From Treponema bryantii NK4A124 (lineage in GTDB: Bacteria > Spirochaetota > Spirochaetia > Treponematales > Treponemataceae), in NCBI RefSeq assembly GCF_000421345.1, contig NZ_ATWV01000001.1, forward strand, positions 310,001 to 374,000: 64,000 bases of DNA, in the 5' to 3' direction. Positions 8,123 to 15,693 of the stretch are shown in pieces. Made by a program: the position numbers and the translations under genes. Below the pieces are notes generated by a model. That model did no database searches. It was not told where the DNA came from and saw only the letters and a list, made by a program, of their open reading frames with translations. Position 1 is the first letter of the stretch, and each line of letters begins with the position of its first letter.

Positions 8123-8944
8123 ATGTACCTCGGAATCTCTTCTTCACTTAATCACACCTCCCCGAAAGACTGGGCCGCAAAACATAAAGCGTTAGGTCTT
8201 AAAACAGTGAACTTCCCCGTAGATTACACCGCGGGCGAAGAAACTTATATGGCCTATAAAGCCGCCGCCGATGCAGCCGGTCTCACAATAGCGGAAGTCG
8301 GAGTCTGGCGAAACACACTTGCAGCCGATCCGGCAGAACGCCAGAAATGGATAGACTATGCCGTAGAACAATTGAAAATGGCAGACCGCATTGACGCCCG
8401 CTGCTGCGTAAATGTTGTTGGAACTCCTTACGGTCCCCGCTGGGACGGCGGCTATCGTGAGAACTTTTCGGAAGAAGCCTGGAACATGGCCGTAAAAATG
8501 ATTCAGAAAATAATAGACCGCGCAGCACCAACTCGCACAAAATTTAGCATTGAGTCTATGCCCTGGATGATTCCTTCTAGCCCGGATGAATACGTAAGAC
8601 TTATGGAAGCTGTAAACCGTGAAGCCTTTGGAGCCCACCTGGATGTTGTAAATATGATTACTTCGCCGGAACGATATTTCTTCAATGACCGCTTCCTCGA
8701 AGAATGCTTTACAAAGCTTAAAGGAAAAATCTGCAGCTGCCACCTAAAGGACATTAATCTGAAGGAAGAATACACCTTCCAGCTGGAAGAATGTGCATGT
8801 GGCAAAGGAACTTTAGATATTGAACTCTACGCAAAGCTCGCCACTGCCGAAGACCCGCAAATGCCAATGATTATCGAACACCTGACAACTGACGAAGAAT
8901 ATCTTGAAAGCGTGGAATACGTAAAGAAAAGACTTGGGCTGTAA
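8123..8944 (+). CDS. Sugar phosphate isomerase/epimerase-like TIM barrel (xylose isomerase-like)
   Basis: This 273-residue protein belongs to the AP endonuclease 2/xylose isomerase-like family. Likely metal-ligand segments are visible: 'KFSIESMPWMI' carries a glutamate, 'FGAHLDVVNMI' an aspartate next to a histidine, 'KICSCHLKDINLKEEY' a histidine-lysine-aspartate set, and 'MPMIIEHLT' a final glutamate. The family isomerises or epimerises free sugars, inositols and keto-sugars, and is often co-transcribed with Gfo/Idh oxidoreductases, as here. The start at 8123 follows AAGGAG directly after the repeat pair. It is the last gene of the plus-strand sugar block and converges on the thiamine pyrophosphokinase gene. 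Confidence 0.82.
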   Translation: MYLGISSSLNHTSPKDWAAKHKALGLKTVNFPVDYTAGEETYMAYKAAADAAGLTIAEVGVWRNTLAADPAERQKWIDYAVEQLKMADRIDARCCVNVVGTPYGPRWDGGYRENFSEEAWNMAVKMIQKIIDRAAPTRTKFSIESMPWMIPSSPDEYVRLMEAVNREAFGAHLDVVNMITSPERYFFNDRFLEECFTKLKGKICSCHLKDINLKEEYTFQLEECACGKGTLDIELYAKLATAEDPQMPMIIEHLTTDEEYLESVEYVKKRLGL

Positions 8945-8949
8945 CACAA

Positions 8950-8985
8950 GGTGGTTTCGATACGGCTTCGCCTACTCAACTACCG
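8950..8985. repeat. Family A palindromic repeat overlapping the end of a gene
   Basis: One inverted family A unit with stem GGC and loop TTC lies between convergent genes. Its right half encodes the last residues and the TAG stop of the minus-strand thiamine pyrophosphokinase gene. One base differs from the family arm (ACTACC instead of ACCACC). Confidence 0.85.
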
Positions 8986-9610
8986 TAACTACCAGAAGTT
9001 TTCCCTGCTCTACACTCACTTCGGCCACTTTTCCCGGCAAGACTTCGTTACTTATTCCAAGCTGAAAGTCTGCCGACAGTTTTGCATTTTCCAGCGGGTA
9101 CTTTGCATTTTTGATTGTCACGCCGCTTACATCGCCGGCAACAGTCAAAACAGAAAAATAAGAGCAGTTATCTTTAATAAAAAAAGGTTCTTTACCGACA
9201 ATCTGCATTTGAGAATAGTCATCAACTAAAAGCGCTCGTTTTCCAAGTCCGTGTAAATATAGAAGAATTGAAACATTTCCCATAGCATGGTCAAAACGGC
9301 CGCCCATGGCACCAAGTAAAAGAAAATCAGAATAACCGCGTTCAAGGGCAAGCTTTACGGCAAATAAAGTATCAGTATCATCCTTTTCGCGGGGAAGACG
9401 GACAGTCTCGCAGGAATCTTTCCAGCGTGCCAAAGTTTCAGAATCACAGGAATCAAAATCACCAACAATCAAATCAGGCTTAAGGCCAAGCCCATCAGCA
9501 TGAATCAGTCCGCCATCGCAGAAAATAAAAAAATCATCGGGCTGTAAAAAAGACTTAACCCGTTCATAATCTCGAATCTCACCTGCTGAAATGATAAGGC
9601 AACGCTTCAT
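8972..9610 (-). CDS. thiN: Thiamine pyrophosphokinase
   Basis: This 212-residue enzyme transfers pyrophosphate from ATP to thiamine to make thiamine diphosphate in the cytoplasm. The N-terminal catalytic domain shows 'FCDGGLIHADGLGLKPDLIVGDFDS', split by family positions 'DGG', 'PDLIVGDFDS' and later 'EKDDTDTLFAVKLA' with the acidic metal-binding residues. 'LLLGAMGGRFDHAMGN' is the family's glycine-rich motif. The C-terminal part is the beta-rich thiamine-binding domain. I use the ATG at 9610; a GTG at 9619 is possible but lies too close to the upstream purine-rich sequence. The last residues (TVVE) and the stop are encoded by a family A repeat. It follows the CYTH gene by a few bases. Confidence 0.9.
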   Translation of the reverse strand: MKRCLIISAGEIRDYERVKSFLQPDDFFIFCDGGLIHADGLGLKPDLIVGDFDSCDSETLARWKDSCETVRLPREKDDTDTLFAVKLALERGYSDFLLLGAMGGRFDHAMGNVSILLYLHGLGKRALLVDDYSQMQIVGKEPFFIKDNCSYFSVLTVAGDVSGVTIKNAKYPLENAKLSADFQLGISNEVLPGKVAEVSVEQGKLLVVTVVE

Positions 9611-9624
9611 CAAGTACACCCGCC

Positions 9625-10242
9625 TTATCTGGCGCTCCCGTTAATTATTTCCATCCAGCTGCGCTTATCTCTTTTTGAAGTATCAAGACCAAAGAGCTCC
9701 ATAAACTTTTCCAGAGCTACGCGGACATCATCAGCTGAATCTGTTCCGTCAGTTACTTCAACTTCGATATACTTAAGACCATTCACCATTTCAAGCTCAA
9801 GGTGAAAATCACAGCCCGGTAAAACTATCGATCGGCAGTGTACACCATAGGCATCCTTGTTCTTTTCAAAAAATTGATGATAACCGGAAAACAACAGAAG
9901 GTCGCGGACAACCTCTGGCTTTTCAACAAAACTTTCATCTTCGCGGTTGAGTTCAATTCCGTTTTCAATTGTCTTACGCTTTATACAAAAATACGAACGT
10001 TCGTTAGTTTTATCACCTGCGGAAGATTCACTTCTTATGCGGATAACCTGAGGCTCACCAGCTGCCTTACTCTCTTCACGACTAGCATAACGTGAAAAAT
10101 AAGTATCCGATTTTAAAAGATGCTCCAGTCCATCAGCTTCAACCTCAAGACCAGGCAAAGTATGCTCCCCGGAAATTATCTTAAAAATCTTATCATATTC
10201 CGCATCTGTCAGCGGAATCTTTATTTCAATCTCACGTCCCAT
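9625..10242 (-). CDS. CYTH-domain protein (triphosphate tunnel metalloenzyme)
   Basis: This 205-residue protein begins with 'MGREIEIKIPLT', the ExExK motif that defines CYTH proteins and binds metal-triphosphate. Further tunnel residues appear as 'VIRIRSES', 'YFCIKRKTIENGIELNREDES', and 'FHLELEMVNGLKYIEVEV'. Family members are class IV adenylate cyclases, thiamine triphosphatases or inorganic triphosphatases. The next gene downstream makes thiamine diphosphate, so a role in thiamine triphosphate turnover is possible, but this is only inference from position. It abuts the thioesterase gene: the thioesterase stop at 10243 is followed immediately by this ATG. Confidence 0.85.
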   Translation of the reverse strand: MGREIEIKIPLTDAEYDKIFKIISGEHTLPGLEVEADGLEHLLKSDTYFSRYASREESKAAGEPQVIRIRSESSAGDKTNERSYFCIKRKTIENGIELNREDESFVEKPEVVRDLLLFSGYHQFFEKNKDAYGVHCRSIVLPGCDFHLELEMVNGLKYIEVEVTDGTDSADDVRVALEKFMELFGLDTSKRDKRSWMEIINGSAR

Positions 10243-10671
10243 TTATTCTTTCTTTCCAGCCTCGTAAATCTCTTTCAAATCAGTAAAAAATTCCGGATAT
10301 CGTTTTTCAATCAGCACTGGCACACCACGGGTATCAAGGAAGCAATGAGTACTCTTTCCAAGAAAAACAACTTCTCCCTTACACTTAAATTCATAAGAGA
10401 AAGTCAGTTTTGCAGCAGAAAGTTTTTCAATTCCCACCATAATCTCAATAGTATCCGGAAAAGTTGTCGACTTCTTATAAACGCCTTCAACCGACATTAC
10501 CGGAGAAGCCATTCCCTCTTCCTCAAGCGTAATAAAGCTCCAGCCCAGCTGATCCAGAAAATCCACACGGGCCTCTTCCATAAAGCGGATATAATTTGAA
10601 TGATGGGTAATTCCCATTTTGTCAGTTTCGTAATAATTAACTTTGTGCAAATAAGGTTTAATAGTTTTCAT
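10243..10671 (-). CDS. Acyl-CoA thioesterase, 4-hydroxybenzoyl-CoA thioesterase-like hotdog fold
   Basis: This 142-residue protein matches the small hotdog thioesterase length. 'YETDKMGITHHSNYIRFMEEARVDFLDQLG' in pieces shows the family signature: 'YxxTDxMGxxHHxNY' with the catalytic aspartate-type position replaced by the TD-MG segment, followed by 'FMEEAR'. The family hydrolyses acyl-CoA thioesters in the cytoplasm and is often of the YbgC type. I choose the ATG at 10671: the protein starts 'MKTIKPYLHKVNYYETD', in line with the family. No Shine-Dalgarno sequence is present; a consensus -35 and a weak -10 six bases upstream suggest a leaderless mRNA. It heads the thioesterase-CYTH-thiN operon. 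Confidence 0.85.
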   Translation of the reverse strand: MKTIKPYLHKVNYYETDKMGITHHSNYIRFMEEARVDFLDQLGWSFITLEEEGMASPVMSVEGVYKKSTTFPDTIEIMVGIEKLSAAKLTFSYEFKCKGEVVFLGKSTHCFLDTRGVPVLIEKRYPEFFTDLKEIYEAGKKE

Positions 10672-10677
10672 AAGAGT

Positions 10678-10706
10678 ATTTTCGACATTTTTCTTCTTTT
10701 TGTCAA
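10678..10706 (-). promoter_or_regulatory. Promoter of the thioesterase operon, predicted leaderless
   Basis: On the minus strand a perfect TTGACA (10706-10701) is followed after 17 bases by GAAAAT (10683-10678). Six bases (ACTCTT) lie between that and the ATG at 10671, so the transcript would begin at the start codon. Confidence 0.6.
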
Positions 10707-10759
10707 TCTTAATAATATAGAAAACAAAATACCTGTTTTTTGAAGAATTCAGTAGTTGC

Positions 10760-10843
10760 ATTATTATTCTCGGAGTAGAAAATGACCTGAGACAACATCA
10801 CCCCCGTTGGATCAGGTCATTTTCTACGGGAGAGAATAATAAT
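10760..10843. repeat. Long hairpin with conserved C-rich loop (family E, copy 1)
   Basis: Outer arms ATTATTATTCTC and GAGAATAATAAT pair. After a small internal loop, a perfect 16-base stem runs from 10775-10790 to 10812-10827. The 21-base apical loop (10791-10811) contains CAACATCACCCCCGTTGG, whose CAAC and GTTG ends can pair further. The same loop recurs in copies near 31.5 kb and 39.9 kb on different stems. It lies between the divergent thioesterase and sufC promoters. Confidence 0.8.
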
Positions 10844-10901
10844 ATATGTACGCTTTATACTTTTAACTACCATGTTTATAGGTATATTTTTTTAAAAACT
10901 G

Positions 10902-10930
10902 TTGTTTTTAACCTATTTTTTTACTATATT
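10902..10930 (+). promoter_or_regulatory. Promoter of the suf operon, predicted leaderless
   Basis: TTGTTT at 10902-10907, a 17-base spacer and TATATT at 10925-10930 precede the sufC ATG at 10937 by six bases. No Shine-Dalgarno sequence is present. No obvious IscR- or Fur-type operator was recognised. Confidence 0.65.
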
Positions 10931-10936
10931 ATAACT

Positions 10937-11674
10937 ATGTTGTTAGACGTACAAAACTTAAACGCAGGTCTTGAAGACGGAAAAGAAATCCTCAAAGACC
11001 TTAATATACAGATTGGTCAGGGCGAAACACACGTTCTGATGGGACCAAACGGCGCCGGAAAATCTTCTCTCGGAAACGCTTTAATGGGAAATCCCGTTTA
11101 TAAAATCACAGGCGGAAAAATCCTTTTTAAGGACACCGACATAACAGAAGAAAGTGCCGACAAGCGTGCAAAGCTCGGAATGTTCATGTCTTTCCAGAGC
11201 CCGCTCGAAGTTCCAGGCATCAGCCTCGAAGCTTTTATCCGCTCTGCAATTCAGCAGAAAACCGGCGAGCATGTAAAACTCTTCCAGTTTCAGAAGGAGC
11301 TCAAGCGCTGCATGGAACTTCTTTCCATGAACCCGGATTACGCCCGCCGCGACCTCAACGTTGGTTTTTCCGGCGGTGAACGCAAGAAGTCAGAAATCCT
11401 TCAGCTTCTTATGCTCAAACCGGATTTCGCCATCCTCGACGAAACAGACTCCGGGCTGGACGTAGACGCCATCCGCTTTGTTGCAAAGGGAATCGAAGAG
11501 TACCGCAAAATGACAAACGGCTCTCTCCTGATTATCACCCACACAACAAAGATTCTCGAAGGCCTTGCAGTAGACAAAACCCACATCCTCGTAAAGGGCC
11601 ACATCGTAAAAACCGGAGACGGACAGTTATTCAAGGAAATCAACGAAAAGGGATTCGAGGAATTCATTAAATAA
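10937..11674 (+). CDS. sufC: SufC, ATPase of the SUF iron-sulfur cluster assembly complex
   Basis: This 245-residue ABC-type ATPase drives the SufBCD scaffold that builds [4Fe-4S]/[2Fe-2S] clusters in the cytoplasm. The Walker A motif is 'GPNGAGKSSLG' near residue 36. The signature motif reads 'FSGGERKKSEILQ', typical of SufC rather than transporters. Walker B is 'FAILDETDSGLDVDA', and the switch histidine is in 'LLIITHTTKIL'. Length and motif order match SufC throughout. It is the first gene of sufC-sufB-sufD-sufS-sufU, five bases ahead of sufB. The start has no Shine-Dalgarno sequence and sits six bases after the -10 box. Confidence 0.97.
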   Translation: MLLDVQNLNAGLEDGKEILKDLNIQIGQGETHVLMGPNGAGKSSLGNALMGNPVYKITGGKILFKDTDITEESADKRAKLGMFMSFQSPLEVPGISLEAFIRSAIQQKTGEHVKLFQFQKELKRCMELLSMNPDYARRDLNVGFSGGERKKSEILQLLMLKPDFAILDETDSGLDVDAIRFVAKGIEEYRKMTNGSLLIITHTTKILEGLAVDKTHILVKGHIVKTGDGQLFKEINEKGFEEFIK

Positions 11675-11678
11675 TTTT

Positions 11679-13091
11679 ATGGAAGATAAACAAATAATAG
11701 AAGATATAAACAGAGAGTTCTACGATTTCCGCTACGAAGAGACAGAAGAAAATACCTTCCGTCTTGAATCGGGTTTGACCCCGGAAATTGTAAGCAAAAT
11801 CTCAGATGAAAAAGGCGACCCCGACTGGATGCGCGAATTCCGCCTCAAGTCGCTCGAACTTTACAACTATCTCAAGGTTCCAAAATGGGGGCCTTCAATC
11901 GACGGACTCAATATCGATAACATTGCAACTTACGTTCGTCCTAAAACTCAGATGAGCGGAAAATGGGAAGATGTTCCGGATGATATTAAGGAAACCTTCG
12001 AAAAACTCGGAATTCCCGAGGCTGAGCGAAAATCTCTTGCAGGCGTTGGCGCACAGTACGACTCTGAGTTAGTTTACCATAACGTACAGAACGAAGTTTC
12101 AAAACAGGGTGTAGTTTACCTTGGCTTTGAAGAAGCCTTAAAATCCGAAGAATGGGGTCCAATGGTAAAAGAATACTTTATGACCCTCATCACTCCAAAG
12201 GACCACAAGTTTGCAGCCCTGCACGGAGCTGTATGGTCGGGAGGTTCTTTTGTTTACGTTCCAAAGGGAGTTCACCTTTCCTTCCCTCTTCAGTCTTACT
12301 TCCGCCTCAATGCCCGCGGAGCCGGACAGTTTGAACACACACTGATTATTGTGGACGAAGGAGCAGACCTGCACTTTATCGAAGGCTGTTCTGCACCAAA
12401 ATATAACGAAGCGAACCTGCACGCCGGTGCCGTAGAGCTTTTTGTAAAAAAAGGCGCTCACCTGCGCTACTCTACCATCGAAAACTGGTCAAAGAATATG
12501 TACAACCTCAACACCAAGCGTGCCCGCGTAGAAGAAGGAGCTTCCATTGAATGGGTAAGCGGTTCCTTCGGCAGCCACGTAAGCTACCTCTACCCGGAAA
12601 GCGACCTTGTAGGCCGTGGTGCAAAATCAGAGTTCACAGGAATCACCTTTGCCGGTGCAGGTCAGGAGCTGGACACAGGTGCCAAAATGGTACACCTTGC
12701 GCCGGACACTTCAAGCCTCATAAGCACAAAGTCAATTTCTAAAGGCGGTGGCGTTTCAATCTACCGCTCAGCTGTATATATTGATAAAAATGCAACAGGC
12801 AGTAAAACAAGCGTTTCCTGCGAAAGCCTTATGCTGGACAGCGAAAGCCGTTCCGATACAATTCCTTCAATGGTAATCAAAACCGACGAATGTGATGTAG
12901 GACACGAAGCAAAAATCGGCCGCATTTCCAACGACGCAATTTTCTATCTTATGTCACGCGGTATTCCTGAAGACGAAGCCCGCAGCATGATTGTAAGCGG
13001 CTTTGCAAATCCGGTAAGCAAGGAACTGCCTCTGGAATACGCAGTTGAAATGAATAATTTGATTAAGCTTGAAATGAAGGGTTCAATGTAG
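11679..13091 (+). CDS. sufB: SufB, SUF scaffold subunit
   Basis: This 470-residue protein has the full SufB length. With SufC and SufD it forms the scaffold on which clusters are built from SufS/SufU sulfur. Characteristic SufB segments are 'PKWGPSIDGLNIDNIATYVRP', seen in parts near residue 75, the beta-helix core, and 'ISTKSISKGGGVSIYRS'. Near the C-terminus, 'SCESLMLDSESRSDTIPSM' carries the cysteine region and 'VGHEAKIGRISNDAIFYLMSRG' is the SufB/D family signature. It starts four bases after sufC stops. GAGGA lies about 20 bases before the ATG, further than usual, so coupling to sufC translation is likely. Confidence 0.97.
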   Translation: MEDKQIIEDINREFYDFRYEETEENTFRLESGLTPEIVSKISDEKGDPDWMREFRLKSLELYNYLKVPKWGPSIDGLNIDNIATYVRPKTQMSGKWEDVPDDIKETFEKLGIPEAERKSLAGVGAQYDSELVYHNVQNEVSKQGVVYLGFEEALKSEEWGPMVKEYFMTLITPKDHKFAALHGAVWSGGSFVYVPKGVHLSFPLQSYFRLNARGAGQFEHTLIIVDEGADLHFIEGCSAPKYNEANLHAGAVELFVKKGAHLRYSTIENWSKNMYNLNTKRARVEEGASIEWVSGSFGSHVSYLYPESDLVGRGAKSEFTGITFAGAGQELDTGAKMVHLAPDTSSLISTKSISKGGGVSIYRSAVYIDKNATGSKTSVSCESLMLDSESRSDTIPSMVIKTDECDVGHEAKIGRISNDAIFYLMSRGIPEDEARSMIVSGFANPVSKELPLEYAVEMNNLIKLEMKGSM

Positions 13092-13171
13092 CAAACTCGT
13101 AAAAAAATAATTGCGAAAACTTGGAGCAATTTTTTAGAGTTTACCACATAAATAATGTTAGAGGTATAACA

Positions 13172-14254
13172 ATGGATAAAACAAGAGAAACAACAATAGA
13201 CATAAATCCGATTCCATATCTTACCTGGACCTGGCTTAAAATAAACAAGGATTCAGTGAGTTATGATTTTAACCTTTCAGAAAATCAGGGATGCGAAGTT
13301 CAGCTTCCGGAAGGAATTAAGGTAAGCTCTGGTAAAACAATAGAAACACAGCTTTCTGAGCCTCAGTTTTCTATTGGAGAAGAGGCTGCTAAACTGATTT
13401 CTGATGCTGCCTCTGAAGGTAAAATCTACACAATAGAAAAAAGCCCAGATCAGCCTCTTATCATCAGAATCAAGCTGGACTCAAACTCTGCCACACATCA
13501 GATTATTCATGCAAAGGCAGAAACTTCTGCTAATATCATCATCGTTTATGACGGGTGGTTGAGTAGCCCGGAGGGCGTATCGAAACCACAAGTTCTTTCC
13601 GGCGTAATCACAAAGGTTTATGCAGAAGATGATTCTAAACTGCATATCAGTAAGGTTCAGCTTTGCGGAAAGGCAGTAAATCAGATTGATGACACTGCTG
13701 TAGTTTGCGGCGAACGTGCAAAGGTAAGCCTTACTCAGATAGAACTCGGAGCCTCTCATATTGACGCAGGCTTCCACGCTAGTCTCGAGGGCTATCAGTC
13801 TTCTTTCTATTCTGATACAGCCTACATCTGCCAGGAAAATCAGTATCTTGATATGAATCAGGTTGTAGTTCACAAGGGAAGGAAAACTGTCTGTGCCATG
13901 AAGACTCATGGAACAGCAAAGGACGAAGCCACAAAAACCTACCGCGGTACAATTGATATGATTAAGGGCTGTGCAGGCTCAGTTGGAAACGAAATCGAAA
14001 CTACCCTGCTTTTGTCTCCAAAGGCAGTAGTAAAGGCCGCACCAATTATTCTCTGCGGTGAAGAAGATATTTCTGCGGAACACGGTTCTACAATCGGTAA
14101 GCTTTCTAACGAGATGCTCTTTTACATGAACAGCCGTGGCATAGACCAGACAACTGCAGAAGAGCTGCTCACAAATGCAAAAGTCACTGCTGCCGCTGCA
14201 ACAATAGAAGACGAAACAGTACGCAAAGAAATCGAAGAGTTTTTACAAAAATAG
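13172..14254 (+). CDS. sufD: SufD-like scaffold subunit with an in-frame palindromic repeat
   Basis: This 360-residue SufD homologue partners SufB and SufC. The family signature is near the C-terminus: 'AEHGSTIGKLSNEMLFYMNSRG'-type sequence and 'MKTHGTAKDEATKTYRGTIDM'. I set the start at 13172, where AGAGGT lies upstream; an upstream in-frame ATG at 13121 lacks support. A complete family A palindromic repeat lies inside the gene at 13554-13589 and is read through in frame, adding residues roughly 'GWLSSPEGVSKPQ' between 'IIIVYD' and 'VLSGVI', where other SufD proteins have a surface turn. The gene otherwise looks intact. The stop TAG shares its last base with a family B repeat. Confidence 0.92.
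   Translation: MDKTRETTIDINPIPYLTWTWLKINKDSVSYDFNLSENQGCEVQLPEGIKVSSGKTIETQLSEPQFSIGEEAAKLISDAASEGKIYTIEKSPDQPLIIRIKLDSNSATHQIIHAKAETSANIIIVYDGWLSSPEGVSKPQVLSGVITKVYAEDDSKLHISKVQLCGKAVNQIDDTAVVCGERAKVSLTQIELGASHIDAGFHASLEGYQSSFYSDTAYICQENQYLDMNQVVVHKGRKTVCAMKTHGTAKDEATKTYRGTIDMIKGCAGSVGNEIETTLLLSPKAVVKAAPIILCGEEDISAEHGSTIGKLSNEMLFYMNSRGIDQTTAEELLTNAKVTAAAATIEDETVRKEIEEFLQK
13554..13589. repeat. Family A repeat inserted in frame within sufD
   Basis: GGTGGTTGAGTAGC, stem GCCC, loop GGA, stem GGGC, then GTATCGAAACCAC. Arms match the intergenic family A units; the inner stem differs but remains paired. It is 36 bases long and so keeps the reading frame. The two TAG/TGA triplets inside the repeat fall out of frame. 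Confidence 0.9.
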
Positions 14255-14312
14255 TCATGCTGAACTTGTTTCAGCATCTATGACTGAGACCCTGAAACAA
14301 GTTCAGGGTGAC
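14254..14312. repeat. Palindromic repeat pair, family B, between sufD and sufS
   Basis: The first unit is GTCAT, stem GCTGAA, loop CTTG, TTCAGC, ATCT. The second is inverted, with stem CCCTGAA, loop ACAAG, TTCAGGG, then TGAC. The repeat overlaps the last base of the sufD stop and ends just before the GGAG used by sufS. Confidence 0.85.
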
Positions 14313-14322
14313 GGAGTATGTA

Positions 14323-15567
14323 ATGGAAAATAAATACAGAAAAGACTTCCCTTTTTTTAAGGCTATCGATGAAAACGAGGCCGGTGAAAACAAAGGACTT
14401 ATATATTTTGATACTGCGGCTACTGCCCAGCGTCCCTTCATTGTGCTTAATGCGATGACACACTTCTATGCTACAGAGAACGCTAACCCTCTCCGTGGCC
14501 TTTACTCCCTCAGCGAGCGCGCCACAATGGCATACGAAAACGCCCGCGACACAGTTGCAAAATTCATAAATGCCCGCGAAGCCGCAGAAATCGTCTTTAC
14601 CCGCAATGCCAGCGAAAGCCTGAACCTTGTAGCTTACAGCTGGGGACTTAATAATCTTAAGGAAGGCGACGAAATCTGTGTTTCAATCATGGAGCATCAC
14701 TCAAATATTGTTCCCTGGCAGATGGTCTGCAAAAAGACAGGCGCAAAGCTTGTATTCCTTGAATGTGATAAAGAGACCGGCATTATAAGTGATGAAGAAA
14801 TTGCTTCAAAGATCGGCCCACGAACAAAGATTGTTTCCATTGTACACGTAAGCAACGTATTAGGCGTTACTAATCCTGTAAAAAAGCTTGGCGAGGCAGC
14901 ACATGCAGTCGGCGCTATTTTTATAGTGGACGGAGCTCAGTCTGCCCCACATATGAAAGTAGATGTACAGGAAATTAATGCAGATTTCTTTGCCATGAGC
15001 GGCCACAAGCTCTGCGGGCCTATGGGAATAGGTGCTCTTTACGGTAAGCGTGCACTCTTAGAAGAAATGGAACCTTTCCTCCGCGGCGGCGAGATGATTG
15101 AATACGTTACCCGCGAAAAGGCAACCTGGGCAGAAGTTCCTCACAAGTTCGAAGCAGGAACTGTAAGCGCCGGAGATGCCGTTGGAATGGCAGCCGCCAT
15201 CCGTTACATTCAGAGCATTGGTCTTGAAAACATTGAAAAACACGACGCAGAACTTGCCTGCCGCATTATAGAAGGAATGAAGAATATTCCACATATAAAT
15301 ATCATCGGTCCTAAGGACGGCAACAAGCGCTGCGGAATCGTAACCTTTACTGTTGACGGAGTTCACCCTCACGACGTTGCAACTCTCCTTAGCGAAGAAC
15401 ACATAGCCATTCGTGCCGGCCACCACTGTGCGCAGCCCCTTGGTCAGTACCTGGAACAAACAGCAACAGCCCGTGCCAGCCTCTACTTCTATAATACAGA
15501 AGAAGAAGCTGATATCTTCCTCGAAAAGTTATCCCACTTAAGAGAGTGGTCGGGATACAAAGACTAA
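14323..15567 (+). CDS. sufS: SufS, cysteine desulfurase (class II, PLP-dependent)
   Basis: This 414-residue enzyme takes sulfur from cysteine as a persulfide and passes it to SufU. The PLP lysine lies in 'FFAMSGHKLCGPMGIGALYG', with the histidine-lysine pair near residue 230. 'IMEHHSNIVPWQM' contains the PLP-stacking histidine. The persulfide cysteine is in 'IRAGHHCAQPLGQYLE' near residue 370, a class II (SufS/CsdA) arrangement. The start is ATG 14323: GGAG lies seven bases upstream. An in-frame GTG at 14308 falls inside the family B repeat and is rejected. It lies between sufD and sufU in the operon. Confidence 0.97.
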   Translation: MENKYRKDFPFFKAIDENEAGENKGLIYFDTAATAQRPFIVLNAMTHFYATENANPLRGLYSLSERATMAYENARDTVAKFINAREAAEIVFTRNASESLNLVAYSWGLNNLKEGDEICVSIMEHHSNIVPWQMVCKKTGAKLVFLECDKETGIISDEEIASKIGPRTKIVSIVHVSNVLGVTNPVKKLGEAAHAVGAIFIVDGAQSAPHMKVDVQEINADFFAMSGHKLCGPMGIGALYGKRALLEEMEPFLRGGEMIEYVTREKATWAEVPHKFEAGTVSAGDAVGMAAAIRYIQSIGLENIEKHDAELACRIIEGMKNIPHINIIGPKDGNKRCGIVTFTVDGVHPHDVATLLSEEHIAIRAGHHCAQPLGQYLEQTATARASLYFYNTEEEADIFLEKLSHLREWSGYKD

Positions 15568-15588
15568 TGTCATTCCCTGACTGCATTT

Positions 15589-15663
15589 GTCATTCCCTGG
15601 CTTGACCAGGGAATCTAGATATGGCAGTGATTTCTAGATCCTCGGGTCAAGCCCGAGGATGAC
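15589..15663. repeat. Palindromic repeat pair, family B, between sufS and sufU
   Basis: Unit one is GTCAT, stem TCCCTGG, loop CTTG, CCAGGGA, ATCT after one unpaired A. Unit two is inverted, with stem CCTCGGG, loop TCAAG, CCCGAGG and ATGAC. A truncated copy of the first unit's left end sits just before, at 15569-15580. Confidence 0.85.
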
Positions 15664-15687
15664 AATTTTTGTCATTTCAAGTATATT
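15659..15687 (+). promoter_or_regulatory. Possible internal promoter of sufU, with -35 supplied by a repeat
   Basis: ATGACA at 15659-15664 matches five of six -35 bases and is the conserved end of the family B repeat. After 17 bases TATATT (15682-15687) lies six bases before the sufU ATG. No Shine-Dalgarno sequence is seen. The layout is the same as at sufC. Confidence 0.5.
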
Positions 15688-15693
15688 AATTTT

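Noticed and set aside
14308-14322. GTG start for sufS
   Set aside because: It is the end of a family B repeat; the GGAG site points to the ATG at 14323.
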